Positions 8,664 through 18,262 of a DNA stretch of 64,000 bases are shown here, piece after piece. Source of the DNA: Burkholderia anthina (GTDB lineage: Bacteria; Pseudomonadota; Gammaproteobacteria; Burkholderiales; Burkholderiaceae); contig NZ_CM003768.1 in the NCBI RefSeq assembly GCF_001547525.1, forward strand, positions 2,666,001 to 2,730,000, read 5' to 3'. How positions within the stretch are numbered: position 1 is the stretch's first letter; the number at the start of each line of letters is the position of its first letter. The notes beneath the pieces were generated by a model. The model saw nothing but the letters and a program-made list of their open reading frames with translations. It ran no database searches and had not been told where the DNA came from. Both the position numbers and the translations under genes were made by a program.

Positions 8664-8990
8664 TTAGCTGCCCGGACGCTGCTGCTGCAGCAGCTCGCGG
8701 GCGGTGTTCAATACGCCGTCGGCAATCTTGTTCGCGTCGATCGTCAGCGTGCCGTCGTTCAGCGCGTCCTTGATCGACTGGACCAGGCCTGCGTCGATAT
8801 CGGCGTCGCCCGATGCGGACACCGAACGCAACTGGCCGGACAGACCCGACAGGTTCACGGTCGCGTCGCCGCCGGTCGATCCTGCGTCGGCTGCCGGTGC
8901 GGACGGCTGGTCCGTGCCGGACGGCGCACGGGCCGCGCCGTTGCCGGTCGGCGCGAGGGGGCTCGGTTTCGGAGTGGAATCGATCTTCAC
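8664..8990 (-). CDS. flgM: Anti-sigma-28 factor FlgM
   Basis: A 108-residue FlgM protein, starting MKIDSTPKP with a disordered Pro/Ala/Gly-rich first half. The sigma-binding C-terminal part has VNLSGLSGQLRS, IDAGLVQSIKDALNDGTLTID and a final helix to ARELLQQQ. It holds sigma-28 (FliA) inactive until exported through the finished hook. It is preceded by a strong sigma-28 promoter and followed by flgN. Confidence 0.94.
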   Translation of the reverse strand: MKIDSTPKPSPLAPTGNGAARAPSGTDQPSAPAADAGSTGGDATVNLSGLSGQLRSVSASGDADIDAGLVQSIKDALNDGTLTIDANKIADGVLNTARELLQQQRPGS

Positions 8991-9018
8991 GATGGGTTTC
9001 CTGTACGGTTTGACCCAG

Positions 9019-9045
9019 ATAACGGCCGGGTCGGCCCGAACTTTA
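9019..9045 (-). promoter_or_regulatory. Sigma-28 (FliA) promoter for flgMN
   Basis: On the minus strand TAAA (9042-9045), 15-bp spacer, GCCGTTAT (9019-9026). The consensus is TAAA-N15-GCCGATAA. It lies about 30 bp before the flgM start. Confidence 0.8.
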
Positions 9046-9107
9046 GCATCGCGAGCCCGACAGGCTCCGAATAAACAATTCTTTACATTTTTGCGGCCGA
9101 TCCGTCC

Positions 9108-10307
9108 CTACAGCGGAATTTCCACGGTGCCGGCGTCCTTGACGATCGCCGTGACGATCTGGCCCGCCGCCATCCGCACCCGCACCGACTGGCCGGGCGC
9201 CGCATTCGCGAGCGCGCTGCCCTCGGCCGAAATCGTGAAGCCGGGGCCGGTCGCGACGACCCGCACCGTCTGGCCGGCCGACACCGACGCCGCGCTCTTC
9301 AGCATGTCCTGCCGCAGCGGCAGCCCGGCCGAGATGCGCGCGAGCGCGGTCGCGCCGATCGCCTGCGCCGGATCGGTGATCACCGCGAGCGGCAGCACCG
9401 TCAGGTCGCCGTCGCGCGCGACGAGATCGGCCGCGGAGAGCGGCTCGCCGGGCGCGATCTGGCGCGCGGCGACGTAATAGGTAGCCTGCACGGCGACCTT
9501 CGCCTGCAGGTAGACGGTCCACGGCCGTTCGCCCGCGCAGCGCACGCCGACCGTCGTGCGGCCCCACAGGCGCGCGCCGGTCGGCAGGAACGGTTCGAGC
9601 GTCGTGCACGCGGCGAGCCCGCGCGGAAAGGCGGTCGTGACCGTCGCGGTGGTCTTGCCGGGCAGGCCGGCGATCTGCTGCTGCAGGAACGCGAGGGCCG
9701 CGCGCCGGATCGTTTCGGGATCTTGCTGGCCGGGCGGCGTCGCGGGCGGGGACGTGGCGGCAGCCGGGGCCGGGTTGGCGGAGGCGGCCGCCGTGCGCGG
9801 CGCCGCCGCGAGGCGGGCCGATGCTGCCGGTGGCGGCGCCGGCCGCGCGGCATTCGATGCCGGCTCGGCCGTGCCGGCGACGACCGTCGCGATGGCGGCC
9901 GGGTCCGCTGCACGCGGCGACGCGCCGTACCCGGCGTTCGCGCGGGCTGCGTAGACGGGGACCGGCGCGGGAGCCGGCGCGGCGGCCGGCGGCGGCACGC
10001 TCGTCACGACCATCTGGCCGGCCGGTTGCGCCGCGTAGCCGGCGCCGGTCGCGGCGCTCGCTCCGCCGGCCGCGCGCTGCGCGCCCGAAGCGGAAGCGGC
10101 GCCCGCATTCGCGCCGAACTGCCCGCCGCTCGCCGCGTTGGCGTGCGCGAGCGCGGTTTCGGCCGTCTCGCCGCGTCCGGGAATCACGATCATCCCGTCG
10201 TCCGCGTGCACGGCGGGCGCGGCGATCCACAGCGCCGCGGCGAGCGCGAACGCACGCCGGACGTGCGTGAGCCGCCCGTTCCTGTCGCGAAGTGCGCCGC
10301 CCGTCAT
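9108..10307 (-). CDS. flgA: Flagellar P-ring assembly chaperone FlgA
   Basis: Periplasmic chaperone for P-ring formation by FlgI. At 399 residues it is much longer than the E. coli protein (about 220). A signal peptide ends near AVHADDG. Residues of about 40-200 form an Ala/Pro/Gly-rich low-complexity linker. The C-terminal part is the conserved FlgA/SAF domain (VQATYYVAARQIAPGEPLSAADLVARDGDL, LPLRQDML, GPGFTISAEGSALANAAPGQSVRVRM). A GAGGA precedes the ATG at 10307. It is divergent from flgB; a TAGAAT at 10340-10345 on the minus strand is a possible -10. Confidence 0.92.
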   Translation of the reverse strand: MTGGALRDRNGRLTHVRRAFALAAALWIAAPAVHADDGMIVIPGRGETAETALAHANAASGGQFGANAGAASASGAQRAAGGASAATGAGYAAQPAGQMVVTSVPPPAAAPAPAPVPVYAARANAGYGASPRAADPAAIATVVAGTAEPASNAARPAPPPAASARLAAAPRTAAASANPAPAAATSPPATPPGQQDPETIRRAALAFLQQQIAGLPGKTTATVTTAFPRGLAACTTLEPFLPTGARLWGRTTVGVRCAGERPWTVYLQAKVAVQATYYVAARQIAPGEPLSAADLVARDGDLTVLPLAVITDPAQAIGATALARISAGLPLRQDMLKSAASVSAGQTVRVVATGPGFTISAEGSALANAAPGQSVRVRMAAGQIVTAIVKDAGTVEIPL

Positions 10308-10511
10308 CGCCGTGTCCTCGATCCGTTGATCCGCTTCGCATTCTAGGGAGCGCGGGCGTCGCGCAAACGATGAATAGAGGGGGCCTTTGCCGCGTTATTC
10401 GCCCGATTGCCGGTTGCGTGCCGCGCCTACCATCGCTGTCATGGAAAAAAGCCGCTCGGGCCGCCATCCGGCGCGAGGGGCGTGCAGCGCTTCATACGGA
10501 GAGACGCACAC

Positions 10512-11000
10512 ATGCTGGACAAACTCGATGCGGAATTCGCGTTCGGCCGACAGGCGCTCGACGTGCGCGCCTACCGGCAGGAACTGCTGTCGTCGAACAT
10601 CGCGAACGCCGACACGCCCGGCTACCAGGCCCGCGACGTCGATTTCGCGTCGACGCTCGCGCGCTCGCTCAAGCAGACGGGCGGCGGCCTCGCGCCGAGC
10701 AACGCCGCGCCACTGCCGATGGCGCAGCCGGCCGGCGTGACGAGCGGCATGTCGATGGTGTCGACGGCGCCGGGCCACATGGCCGGCACCGCGAAGCTGA
10801 TTCCGACCGGCGGCCCGTCGGACGACTACGGCCGCGCGCAATACCGGATGCCGCTGCAGCCGTCGCTCGACGGCAACACGGTCGATCTCGACGTCGAGCG
10901 CGTGCAGTTCGCGAACAACGCGCTGCACTACGAAACCGGGATGACCGTGATGACCCAGCAGATCAAGGCGATGATCGCCGCGATCTCGACGAACTCGTAA
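10512..11000 (+). CDS. flgB: Flagellar basal-body rod protein FlgB
   Basis: Proximal rod subunit, 162 residues, exported by the type III apparatus. The family motif [19 protein letters not shown] is at about residues 30-48 and the C-terminal helix ends [15 protein letters not shown]. The ATG at 10512 is preceded by GGAGAG. It is the first of nine closely spaced flg genes. Several longer frames upstream are dismissed because the conserved N-terminus starts here. Confidence 0.96.
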   Translation: MLDKLDAEFAFGRQALDVRAYRQELLSSNIANADTPGYQARDVDFASTLARSLKQTGGGLAPSNAAPLPMAQPAGVTSGMSMVSTAPGHMAGTAKLIPTGGPSDDYGRAQYRMPLQPSLDGNTVDLDVERVQFANNALHYETGMTVMTQQIKAMIAAISTNS

Positions 11001-11046
11001 GCGCCGCTTCCGAATCCGGACCCGGACCCAAGCACAAGGAGCCTCC

Positions 11047-11472
11047 ATGCCTTCGTTGATGAACATCTTCGGCGTCGCCGGTTCGGCGCTGTCCGCGCAA
11101 TCGCAGCGCCTGAACGTGACCGCGTCGAACCTCGCGAACGCCGACAGCGCGACCGGCCCCGACGGCAAGCCGTACAAGGCCAAGCAGGTCGTGTTCGCGA
11201 CCGACCCGATGGGCGGCGCGCGCACCGCGTCCGGCCAGGGCGTGGGCGGCGTGCGCGTGACGAAGGTGATGGACGACCCGTCGCCGATGAAATCGACCTA
11301 CGACCCGGCGAACCCGGCCGCCGATGCGAACGGCTACGTGCAGATGCCGAACGTCGATCCGGTGCAGGAGATGGTGAACATGATCTCGGCGTCGCGCTCG
11401 TACCAGGCCAACGTCGAGACGCTGAACACCGCGAAGACGCTGATGCTCAAGACGCTGACGATCGGCTCGTAA
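11047..11472 (+). CDS. flgC: Flagellar basal-body rod protein FlgC
   Basis: Proximal rod protein of 141 residues. It has the N-terminal [16 protein letters not shown] motif and the C-terminal [23 protein letters not shown] helix typical of flagellar axial proteins. An AAGGAGCC stands just before the ATG. It follows flgB by 46 bp. Confidence 0.96.
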   Translation: MPSLMNIFGVAGSALSAQSQRLNVTASNLANADSATGPDGKPYKAKQVVFATDPMGGARTASGQGVGGVRVTKVMDDPSPMKSTYDPANPAADANGYVQMPNVDPVQEMVNMISASRSYQANVETLNTAKTLMLKTLTIGS

Positions 11473-11532
11473 GCCGCGCGCCGACGACCCGACCGACCCG
11501 ACACCGACAGTTCCGACAGAAGGCCACCCAGG

Positions 11533-12279
11533 ATGACTTCCTCCAACACGACGATCGGCAGCAACGGCACCAACGTGTCGACGCTGCCGACCGACACGAT
11601 GAACACCAACAAAGTGTCGTCGACCAACGGCACGTCGGCGAGCGACCTGCAGGCGACGTTCCTGAAGCTGCTCGTCACGCAGTTGCAGAACCAGGATCCG
11701 ACGAGCCCCGTCGACAGTTCGCAGATGACGTCGCAGCTCGCGCAGATCAACACGGTGAGCGGCATCGCGCAGTTGAACACGTCGCTCACGTCGCTGTCGT
11801 CGCAGCTCGCGGCCGGCCAGCAGACGCAGGCCGCGCTGCTGATCGGCACCAACGTGCTCGCGCCGGGCAACAGCGTCGGCGTGAAGGGCGGCGCGGCGTC
11901 GCCGTTCGGCGTGTCGCTCGCGAACGACGTGTCGAACCTGACGATCACCGTGAAGGACAAGACGGGCGCCGTCGTCAACACGATCGACGCGGGCAAGCAG
12001 GCGGCCGGCACCGTGCCGTTCAACTGGACGCCGACGGACGCGGCCGGCAACGCGCTGCCCGACGGCACCTACACCGTGAGCGCGCAGTACACGGGCAGCG
12101 ACGGCAAGACGTATGCGCCGACCGTGCTCGCGGCCGCGACGGTGCAGAGCGTGATCAAGCAGGCGGACGGCACCGCCGGGCTCGTGCTGTCGAACGGCAC
12201 GACGGTGGGGCTCACCCAGGTTGCGTCGATCTTCCCGAACACGAAGTCGTCCTCGTCCGGCGACACCACCACCAACTGA
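11533..12279 (+). CDS. flgD: Flagellar hook capping protein FlgD
   Basis: Hook scaffolding cap needed for FlgE polymerisation; 248 residues. The conserved FlgD N-terminus FLKLLVTQLQNQDPTSPVDS is at about residues 40-58, followed by the FLG-D Ig-like/Tudor part (GTVPFNWTPTDAAGNALPDGTYTV). A Thr/Ser/Asn-rich start is usual for the family. It lies between flgC and flgE. Confidence 0.95.
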   Translation: MTSSNTTIGSNGTNVSTLPTDTMNTNKVSSTNGTSASDLQATFLKLLVTQLQNQDPTSPVDSSQMTSQLAQINTVSGIAQLNTSLTSLSSQLAAGQQTQAALLIGTNVLAPGNSVGVKGGAASPFGVSLANDVSNLTITVKDKTGAVVNTIDAGKQAAGTVPFNWTPTDAAGNALPDGTYTVSAQYTGSDGKTYAPTVLAAATVQSVIKQADGTAGLVLSNGTTVGLTQVASIFPNTKSSSSGDTTTN

Positions 12280-12310
12280 TTGATCGAGCTTTTTCCTAAC
12301 GGAGACCGAA

Positions 12311-13555
12311 ATGGGTTATCAACAGGGTCTGAGCGGCCTCGCCGGCGCATCGAACGCGCTCGACGTGATCGGCAACAACATCGCGAACGCGAACACGGTC
12401 GGCTTCAAGTCGAGCACCGCGCAATTCGCCGACATGTACGCGAACTCGGTCGCGACGTCGGTCAACACGCAGATCGGCATCGGCACGTCGCTGAACGCGG
12501 TGCAGCAGAACTTCGGGCAGGGCACGATCAACACGACGAACTCGTCGCTCGACGTCGCGATCAACGGCAACGGCTTCTTCCAGATGTCGAACAACGGCGT
12601 GACGACGTACTCGCGCGACGGCACGTTCCAGCGCGACAAGAACGGCTTCATCGTCGACTCGCAGGGCCGTAACCTGATGGGCTACGCGGCCAACGGCGGC
12701 GGCGTGATCAACACCGCGCAGACCGTGCCGCTGCAGGCGCCGACCAGCAACATCGCGCCGACCGCGACGACCAAGATCACCGGCCAGTTCAACCTGAACT
12801 CGCAGGACAAGGTGCCGGCCAAGACGCCGTTCGACCCGAACGACAACACGACGTACAACTATTCGACGTCGATCCAGGTGTACGACTCGCTCGGCGGCTC
12901 GCAGCCGGTGAACATGTACTTCGTGAAGTCGGCGGCCGGCACGTGGGAAGCGTATGCGAACGTGCAGGGCGCCGCGACCCCGACCGACCTCGGCACGATC
13001 ACCTTCGATTCGTCGGGCGCGATCAAGAGCACGACGCTGCCGGGCTCGACCACGCCGACCACGTCGCTCGGCCAGTTCGACTTCACGGTGCCGACCACCG
13101 ACGGCTCCACGACGCCGCAACAACTGACGCTCAACCTGACCGGCACGACGCAGTACGGCGGCAAGAACGGCGTGAACAACCTCGCGCAGGACGGCTACGC
13201 GAGCGGCACGCTGACGACCTACACGATCGGCGCCGACGGCAAGCTGACCGGCAACTACTCGAACGGCCAGACCGCCGTGCTGGGCCAGATCGCGATCGCG
13301 AACTTCAACAACCCGAACGGGCTGGTGAACCTCGGCGGCAACCAGTACGCCGAATCGTCGGCGTCGGGCGTGCCGCAGGTGTCGGCGCCGGGCAGCACGA
13401 ACCACGGCACGCTGCAGGGCAGCGCGCTCGAGAACTCGAACGTCGATCTGACGGCGCAGCTCGTCAACCTGATCACCGCGCAGCGCAACTACCAGGCGAA
13501 CGCGCAGACGATCAAGACGCAGCAGACCGTCGACCAGACGCTCATCAACCTGTAA
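12311..13555 (+). CDS. flgE: Flagellar hook protein FlgE
   Basis: Main hook subunit, 414 residues. It starts MGYQQGLSGLAGASNALDVI with the axial motif GNNIANANTVGFKSS, has a variable Thr-rich middle domain, and ends with the AQRNYQANAQTIKTQQTVDQTLINL helix. AACGGAGA lies before the ATG. It is the fourth gene of the flgB operon. Confidence 0.97.
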   Translation: MGYQQGLSGLAGASNALDVIGNNIANANTVGFKSSTAQFADMYANSVATSVNTQIGIGTSLNAVQQNFGQGTINTTNSSLDVAINGNGFFQMSNNGVTTYSRDGTFQRDKNGFIVDSQGRNLMGYAANGGGVINTAQTVPLQAPTSNIAPTATTKITGQFNLNSQDKVPAKTPFDPNDNTTYNYSTSIQVYDSLGGSQPVNMYFVKSAAGTWEAYANVQGAATPTDLGTITFDSSGAIKSTTLPGSTTPTTSLGQFDFTVPTTDGSTTPQQLTLNLTGTTQYGGKNGVNNLAQDGYASGTLTTYTIGADGKLTGNYSNGQTAVLGQIAIANFNNPNGLVNLGGNQYAESSASGVPQVSAPGSTNHGTLQGSALENSNVDLTAQLVNLITAQRNYQANAQTIKTQQTVDQTLINL

Positions 13556-13574
13556 GCGCGGATAACCGGCAGCC

Positions 13575-14333
13575 ATGGACCGACTGATCTATACGGCGAT
13601 GACGGGCGCGTCGCAGTCGCTCGACCAGCAGGCGGTGGTCGCGAACAACCTCGCGAACGCGTCGACGACGGGCTTTCGCGCGCAGCTCGCGACGTATCGC
13701 GCGGTGCCGATGAATTTCGGCGACGGCAGCAACATCGACCCGACGACGACGCGCACCTACGTGCTCGCGTCCACGCCCGGCGCCGATTACGCGCCGGGTC
13801 CGATCACGCGCACCGGCAACCCGCTCGACGTGGCCGTGCAGGGCGCCGGCTGGCTGTCGGTGCAGACGGCCGACGGCAGCGAGGCGTACACGCGCGCCGG
13901 CAACCTGCACGTCGACGAGAACGGCCAGCTCGTGAACGCGAGCAACCTGCCGGTGATCGGCAACGGCGGCCCGATCTCGGTGCCGCCGAACGCGGAAGTG
14001 ACGATCGGCAAGGACGGCACGGTGTCCGCGCTGATGCCGGGCGACCCGCCCACCGCCGTCGCGATCGTCGACCAGATGAAGCTCGTCAATCCCGACCCGG
14101 CCACGCTCACGCGCGGCAACGACGGGCTGTTCCGCACCGCCGACGGCAATCCGGCCGACGCCGACCCGAACGTGGTCGTCACGCCGAATTCGCTCGAAGG
14201 CAGCAACGTGAACCCGGTGACCGCGATGGTCGCGATGATCGACAACGCGCGCGCGTTCCAGCTTCAGTCGAAGCTGATCCAGACGGCCGACCAGAACGAG
14301 CAGACGGCGAACCAGCTGCTCAATTTCAGCTGA
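13575..14333 (+). CDS. flgF: Flagellar basal-body rod protein FlgF
   Basis: Proximal rod protein of 252 residues, starting [20 protein letters not shown] with [17 protein letters not shown]. The C-terminus has [28 protein letters not shown]. The gene follows flgE by 19 bp. Confidence 0.96.
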   Translation: MDRLIYTAMTGASQSLDQQAVVANNLANASTTGFRAQLATYRAVPMNFGDGSNIDPTTTRTYVLASTPGADYAPGPITRTGNPLDVAVQGAGWLSVQTADGSEAYTRAGNLHVDENGQLVNASNLPVIGNGGPISVPPNAEVTIGKDGTVSALMPGDPPTAVAIVDQMKLVNPDPATLTRGNDGLFRTADGNPADADPNVVVTPNSLEGSNVNPVTAMVAMIDNARAFQLQSKLIQTADQNEQTANQLLNFS

Positions 14334-14367
14334 GCGGCACGGCCCTCGCTATCAGGAGAAGATTCAA

Positions 14368-15156
14368 ATGAACCGTTCGCTCTACATCGCCGCCACCGGC
14401 ATGAATGCGCAGCAGGCGCAGATGGACGTGATCTCGAACAACCTCGCGAACACCAGCACGAACGGCTTCAAGGCGTCGCGCGCGGTGTTCGAGGATCTGC
14501 TGTACCAGACCATCCGCCAGCCCGGCGCGAATTCGACGCAGCAGACCGAGCTGCCGTCGGGCCTGCAGCTCGGCACCGGCGTGCAGCAGGTCGCGACCGA
14601 GCGCCTGTACACGCAGGGCGGCCTCACGCAGACCGGCAACTCGAAGGACGTCGCGATCAACGGCGCGGGCTTCTTCCAGGTGCTGATGCCGGACGGCACC
14701 AACGCGTACACGCGCGACGGCTCGTTCCAGACCAACGCGCAGGGCCAGCTCGTCACGTCGAGCGGCTACCAGGTGCTGCCGGCGATCACCGTGCCGCAGA
14801 ACGCGCAGTCGCTGACGATCGGCAAGGACGGCGTCGTGTCGGTCACGCAGCCGGGCTCGAGCAACGCGGTGCAGATCGGTTCGCTGCAGATCGCGACCTT
14901 CATCAACCCGGCCGGCCTCGAGGCGAAGGGCGAGAACCTGTTCGCGGAAACGACGTCGTCGGGCGCGCCGAACGTGTCGCAGCCGGGGCTGAACGGCGCG
15001 GGCGTGCTCAACCAGGGCTACGTCGAGGCGTCGAACGTGAACGTCGTGCAGGAACTCGTCAACATGATCCAGACGCAGCGTGCCTACGAGATCAACAGCA
15101 AGGCCGTGACGACGTCCGACCAGATGCTGCAGACCGTCACGCAGATGAAGAGCTAA
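14368..15156 (+). CDS. flgG: Flagellar distal rod protein FlgG
   Basis: Distal rod subunit of 262 residues (E. coli 260). It starts [20 protein letters not shown] with [16 protein letters not shown] and ends in the [20 protein letters not shown] helix. A GGAGAAG stands before the ATG. Confidence 0.97.
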   Translation: MNRSLYIAATGMNAQQAQMDVISNNLANTSTNGFKASRAVFEDLLYQTIRQPGANSTQQTELPSGLQLGTGVQQVATERLYTQGGLTQTGNSKDVAINGAGFFQVLMPDGTNAYTRDGSFQTNAQGQLVTSSGYQVLPAITVPQNAQSLTIGKDGVVSVTQPGSSNAVQIGSLQIATFINPAGLEAKGENLFAETTSSGAPNVSQPGLNGAGVLNQGYVEASNVNVVQELVNMIQTQRAYEINSKAVTTSDQMLQTVTQMKS

Positions 15157-15176
15157 CCGGAAGTCCCGTCGTCGCC

Positions 15177-15866
15177 ATGAAGCAGGTTCGCCTCCCCTCG
15201 TCAGCCACCGTCCGCGCCGCCTGCGCGGTCGCGGTGGCGGCGCTCGCCGGTTGCGCGCAGATTCCGCGCGACCCGATCATCCAGCAGCCGATGACGGCGC
15301 AGCCGCCGATGCCGATGTCGATGCAGGCGCCCGGCTCGATCTACAACCCCGGCTTCGCGGGGCGGCCGCTGTTCGAGGATCAGCGCCCGCGCAACGTCGG
15401 CGACATCCTGACGATCATGATCGCGGAGAACATCAACGCGACCAAGTCGTCGGGCGCGAACACGAACCGGCAGGGCAATACCGATTTCAACGTGCCGACG
15501 GCCGGCTTTCTCGGCGGGCTGTTCGCGAAGGCGAACCTGTCGGCGGCCGGCGCGAACAAGTTCGCGGCCACCGGCGGCGCGAGCGCGGCGAACACGTTCA
15601 ACGGCACGATCACGGTGACCGTCACGGGCGTGCTGCCGAACGGCAACCTCGTGGTGAGCGGCGAAAAGCAGATGCTGATCAACCAGGGCAACGAATTCGT
15701 GCGCTTCTCGGGGGTCGTCAACCCGAACACGATCTCGGGCGCGAACTCCGTCTATTCGACGCAGGTCGCCGACGCGAAGATCGAATACTCGTCGAAGGGC
15801 TACATCAACGAAGCCGAGACGATGGGCTGGCTGCAGCGCTTCTTCCTCAACATCGCGCCGTGGTGA
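15177..15866 (+). CDS. flgH: Flagellar L-ring lipoprotein FlgH
   Basis: Outer-membrane L-ring subunit, 229 residues. The lipobox LAGC falls near residues 23-26 of the signal peptide. The FlgH core includes [40 protein letters not shown] and [17 protein letters not shown] at the C-terminus. Its stop overlaps the flgI start by one base (TGATG). Confidence 0.96.
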   Translation: MKQVRLPSSATVRAACAVAVAALAGCAQIPRDPIIQQPMTAQPPMPMSMQAPGSIYNPGFAGRPLFEDQRPRNVGDILTIMIAENINATKSSGANTNRQGNTDFNVPTAGFLGGLFAKANLSAAGANKFAATGGASAANTFNGTITVTVTGVLPNGNLVVSGEKQMLINQGNEFVRFSGVVNPNTISGANSVYSTQVADAKIEYSSKGYINEAETMGWLQRFFLNIAPW

Positions 15867-17056
15867 TGACGATGCGAACGACCCTGTTCAGCCGCCTGTC
15901 GGCCCGCGCGCACACGGCCGCGCGGCTCGCCGTCGCGTTCGCGGCGGTGGCTGCCGCGTGCGTGCTCGGCGCCGCGAACGCGCACGCGGAACGCCTGAAG
16001 GATCTCGCGCAGATCCAGGGCGTGCGCGACAACCCGCTGATCGGCTATGGCCTCGTCGTCGGCCTCGACGGCACGGGCGACCAGACGATGCAGACGCCGT
16101 TCACGACGCAGACGCTCGCGAACATGCTCGCGAACCTCGGCATCTCGATCAACAACGGTTCGGCCAACGGCGGCCCGTCGTCGCTGAACAACATGCAGCT
16201 GAAGAACGTCGCGGCCGTGATGGTGACGGCCACGCTGCCGCCGTTCGCGCGGCCCGGCGAGGCGCTCGACGTCACCGTGTCGTCGCTCGGCAACGCGAAG
16301 AGCCTGCGCGGCGGCACGCTGCTGCTCACGCCGCTGAAAGGCGCGGACGGCCAGGTGTACGCGCTCGCGCAGGGCAACATGGCGGTCGGCGGCGCGGGCG
16401 CCAGCGCGAACGGCAGCCGCGTGCAGGTGAACCAGCTCGCGGCCGGCCGGATCGTCGGCGGCGCGATCGTCGAGCGCGCGGTGCCGAACGCGGTCGCGCA
16501 GATGAACGGCGTGCTGCAACTGCAACTGAACGACATGGACTACGGCACCGCGCAGCGCATCGTGTCCGCGGTCAACGCGAGCTTCGGCCCGGGCACCGCG
16601 ACGGCGCTCGACGGCCGCACGATCCAGCTCGCGGCGCCGGCCGATTCCGCGCAGCAGGTCGCGTTCATGGCGCGGCTGCAGAACCTCGACGTGAGCCCGG
16701 ACAAGGCCGCGGCCAAGGTGATCCTGAACGCGCGCACCGGCTCGATCGTGATGAACCAGATGGTCACGCTGCAAAGCTGCGCGGTCGCGCACGGCAACCT
16801 GTCGGTGGTCGTCAACACGCAGCCGGTGGTGTCGCAGCCGGGGCCGTTCTCGAACGGGCAGACGGTGGTCGCGCAGCAGTCGCAGATCCAGTTGAAGCAG
16901 GACAACGGCGCGCTGAAGATGGTGACGGCCGGCGCGAATCTCGCCGACGTCGTGAAGGCGCTGAACACGCTCGGCGCGACGCCCGCGGACCTGATGTCGA
17001 TCCTGCAGGCGATGAAGGCGGCCGGCGCGCTGCGTGCCGACCTGGAGGTGATCTAA
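15866..17056 (+). CDS. flgI: Flagellar P-ring protein FlgI
   Basis: Periplasmic P-ring subunit, 396 residues from the ATG at 15866, which overlaps the flgH stop; a second in-frame ATG is at 15872. The signal peptide ends near ANAHA. The mature part has [30 protein letters not shown] and [23 protein letters not shown], all highly conserved. The C-terminus [14 protein letters not shown] is typical. Confidence 0.97.
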   Translation: MTMRTTLFSRLSARAHTAARLAVAFAAVAAACVLGAANAHAERLKDLAQIQGVRDNPLIGYGLVVGLDGTGDQTMQTPFTTQTLANMLANLGISINNGSANGGPSSLNNMQLKNVAAVMVTATLPPFARPGEALDVTVSSLGNAKSLRGGTLLLTPLKGADGQVYALAQGNMAVGGAGASANGSRVQVNQLAAGRIVGGAIVERAVPNAVAQMNGVLQLQLNDMDYGTAQRIVSAVNASFGPGTATALDGRTIQLAAPADSAQQVAFMARLQNLDVSPDKAAAKVILNARTGSIVMNQMVTLQSCAVAHGNLSVVVNTQPVVSQPGPFSNGQTVVAQQSQIQLKQDNGALKMVTAGANLADVVKALNTLGATPADLMSILQAMKAAGALRADLEVI

Positions 17057-18046
17057 ATGGCAGCCACGCTCCCCAACGCAAACGACCTCACGCAGCGCTT
17101 CGCGCTCGACGTGCAGGGTTTCGATGCGCTGCGCGCGCAGGCGAAGCAGTCGCCGCAGGCCGGCGCGAAGGCCGTCGCCGGCCAGTTCGACGCGATGTTC
17201 ACGCAGATGATGCTCAAGAGCATGCGCGACGCATCGCCCGACGGCGGCTTGCTCGATTCGCACACGTCGAAGATGTACACGTCGATGCTCGACCAGCAGC
17301 TCGCGCAGCAGATGTCGACGCGCGGGATCGGCGTGGCCGACGCGCTGATGAAGCAGTTGCTGCGCAACGCGGGCGTCGGCGCCGGCGGCGGCGCGGCGGA
17401 CGTTGGCGCGGGCGGCATGGGCGGCATGGGCGTGGGCGGCCTCGGCACGGCCGGCAACGAAGGCGGCCTCGCCGCGATGAACGCGATGGCGAAGGCCTAT
17501 GCGAACGCGGCGAACAACGGCGGCCTTGCCGGGGCGCGCGGCTATTCGGCCGGCAGCGCGCTGACGCCGCCGCTCAAGGGCGCGAGCGGCGTGCGCGACG
17601 CGGACGCGTTCGTCGACCGGCTCGCGGGCCCCGCGCAGGCGGCCAGCGCGACGACCGGCATCCCGGCGCGGTTCATCGTCGGCCAGGCCGCGCTCGAATC
17701 GGGCTGGGGCAAGCGCGAGATCCGCGCGACGGACGGCTCGACCAGCTACAACGTGTTCGGCATCAAGGCGAACAAGGGCTGGACCGGCCGCACCGTGTCG
17801 GCGCTGACCACCGAATACGTGAACGGCACGCCGCGCCGCGTGGTCGCGAAGTTCCGCGCGTACGACTCGTACGAGCACGCGATGACCGACTACGCGAACC
17901 TGCTGAAGAACAACCCGCGCTACGCGGGCGTGCTCAGCGCGAGCCGCAGCGTCGAAGGCTTCGCGCACGGGATGCAGAAGGCCGGCTACGCGACCGACCC
18001 GAATTACGCGAAGAAGCTGATCTCGATCATGCAGCAGATCGGCTGA
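17057..18046 (+). CDS. flgJ: Flagellar rod assembly protein / peptidoglycan hydrolase FlgJ
   Basis: A dual-domain FlgJ of 329 residues. The N-terminal rod-scaffold domain (residues 1 to about 110, FDAMFTQMMLKSMRDASPDGG) is joined by a Gly-rich linker to a GH73 glucosaminidase-type domain that opens peptidoglycan for the rod. The likely catalytic Glu is E214 in ALESGWGKREI. Its start directly abuts the flgI stop. It ends the flgB operon; a terminator-like hairpin follows at 18186. Confidence 0.95.
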   Translation: MAATLPNANDLTQRFALDVQGFDALRAQAKQSPQAGAKAVAGQFDAMFTQMMLKSMRDASPDGGLLDSHTSKMYTSMLDQQLAQQMSTRGIGVADALMKQLLRNAGVGAGGGAADVGAGGMGGMGVGGLGTAGNEGGLAAMNAMAKAYANAANNGGLAGARGYSAGSALTPPLKGASGVRDADAFVDRLAGPAQAASATTGIPARFIVGQAALESGWGKREIRATDGSTSYNVFGIKANKGWTGRTVSALTTEYVNGTPRRVVAKFRAYDSYEHAMTDYANLLKNNPRYAGVLSASRSVEGFAHGMQKAGYATDPNYAKKLISIMQQIG

Positions 18047-18142
18047 CGGCCCGCCCGCCACCGATCGACCCCTTCGGACCGCGCCCGGCACCTTGCCGCG
18101 CGCGGTTTCAACGTTTGCGACAAATAAATGGCCGTTTCGATC

Positions 18143-18169
18143 TAAACTTTCGGTCAGCACTGCCGCTAA
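18143..18169 (+). promoter_or_regulatory. Sigma-28 (FliA) promoter for ycgR-type gene
   Basis: TAAA (18143-18146), 15-bp spacer, GCCGCTAA (18162-18169). This differs from the TAAA-N15-GCCGATAA consensus at one base. The predicted start site falls near 18176, only about 10 bp before the 18186 hairpin. Confidence 0.78.
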
Positions 18170-18185
18170 GTGTGAGAGACCTGCG

Positions 18186-18214
18186 ACCGGGCCCCCGTTC
18201 TGGCCCGGTTTTAT
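18186..18214 (+). terminator. Intrinsic terminator after flgJ / hairpin in ycgR leader
   Basis: ACCGGGCC (18186-18193) pairs with GGCCCGGT (18202-18209) across an 8-base loop and is followed by TTTATT. It fits a rho-independent terminator for the flgB-J operon. It also sits inside the leader of any transcript from the 18143-18169 promoter. Confidence 0.65.
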
Positions 18215-18262
18215 TGCGCACCGGTTGCCCCGGGCGCCCATGACAAGAAAGACCGGCTAGCC

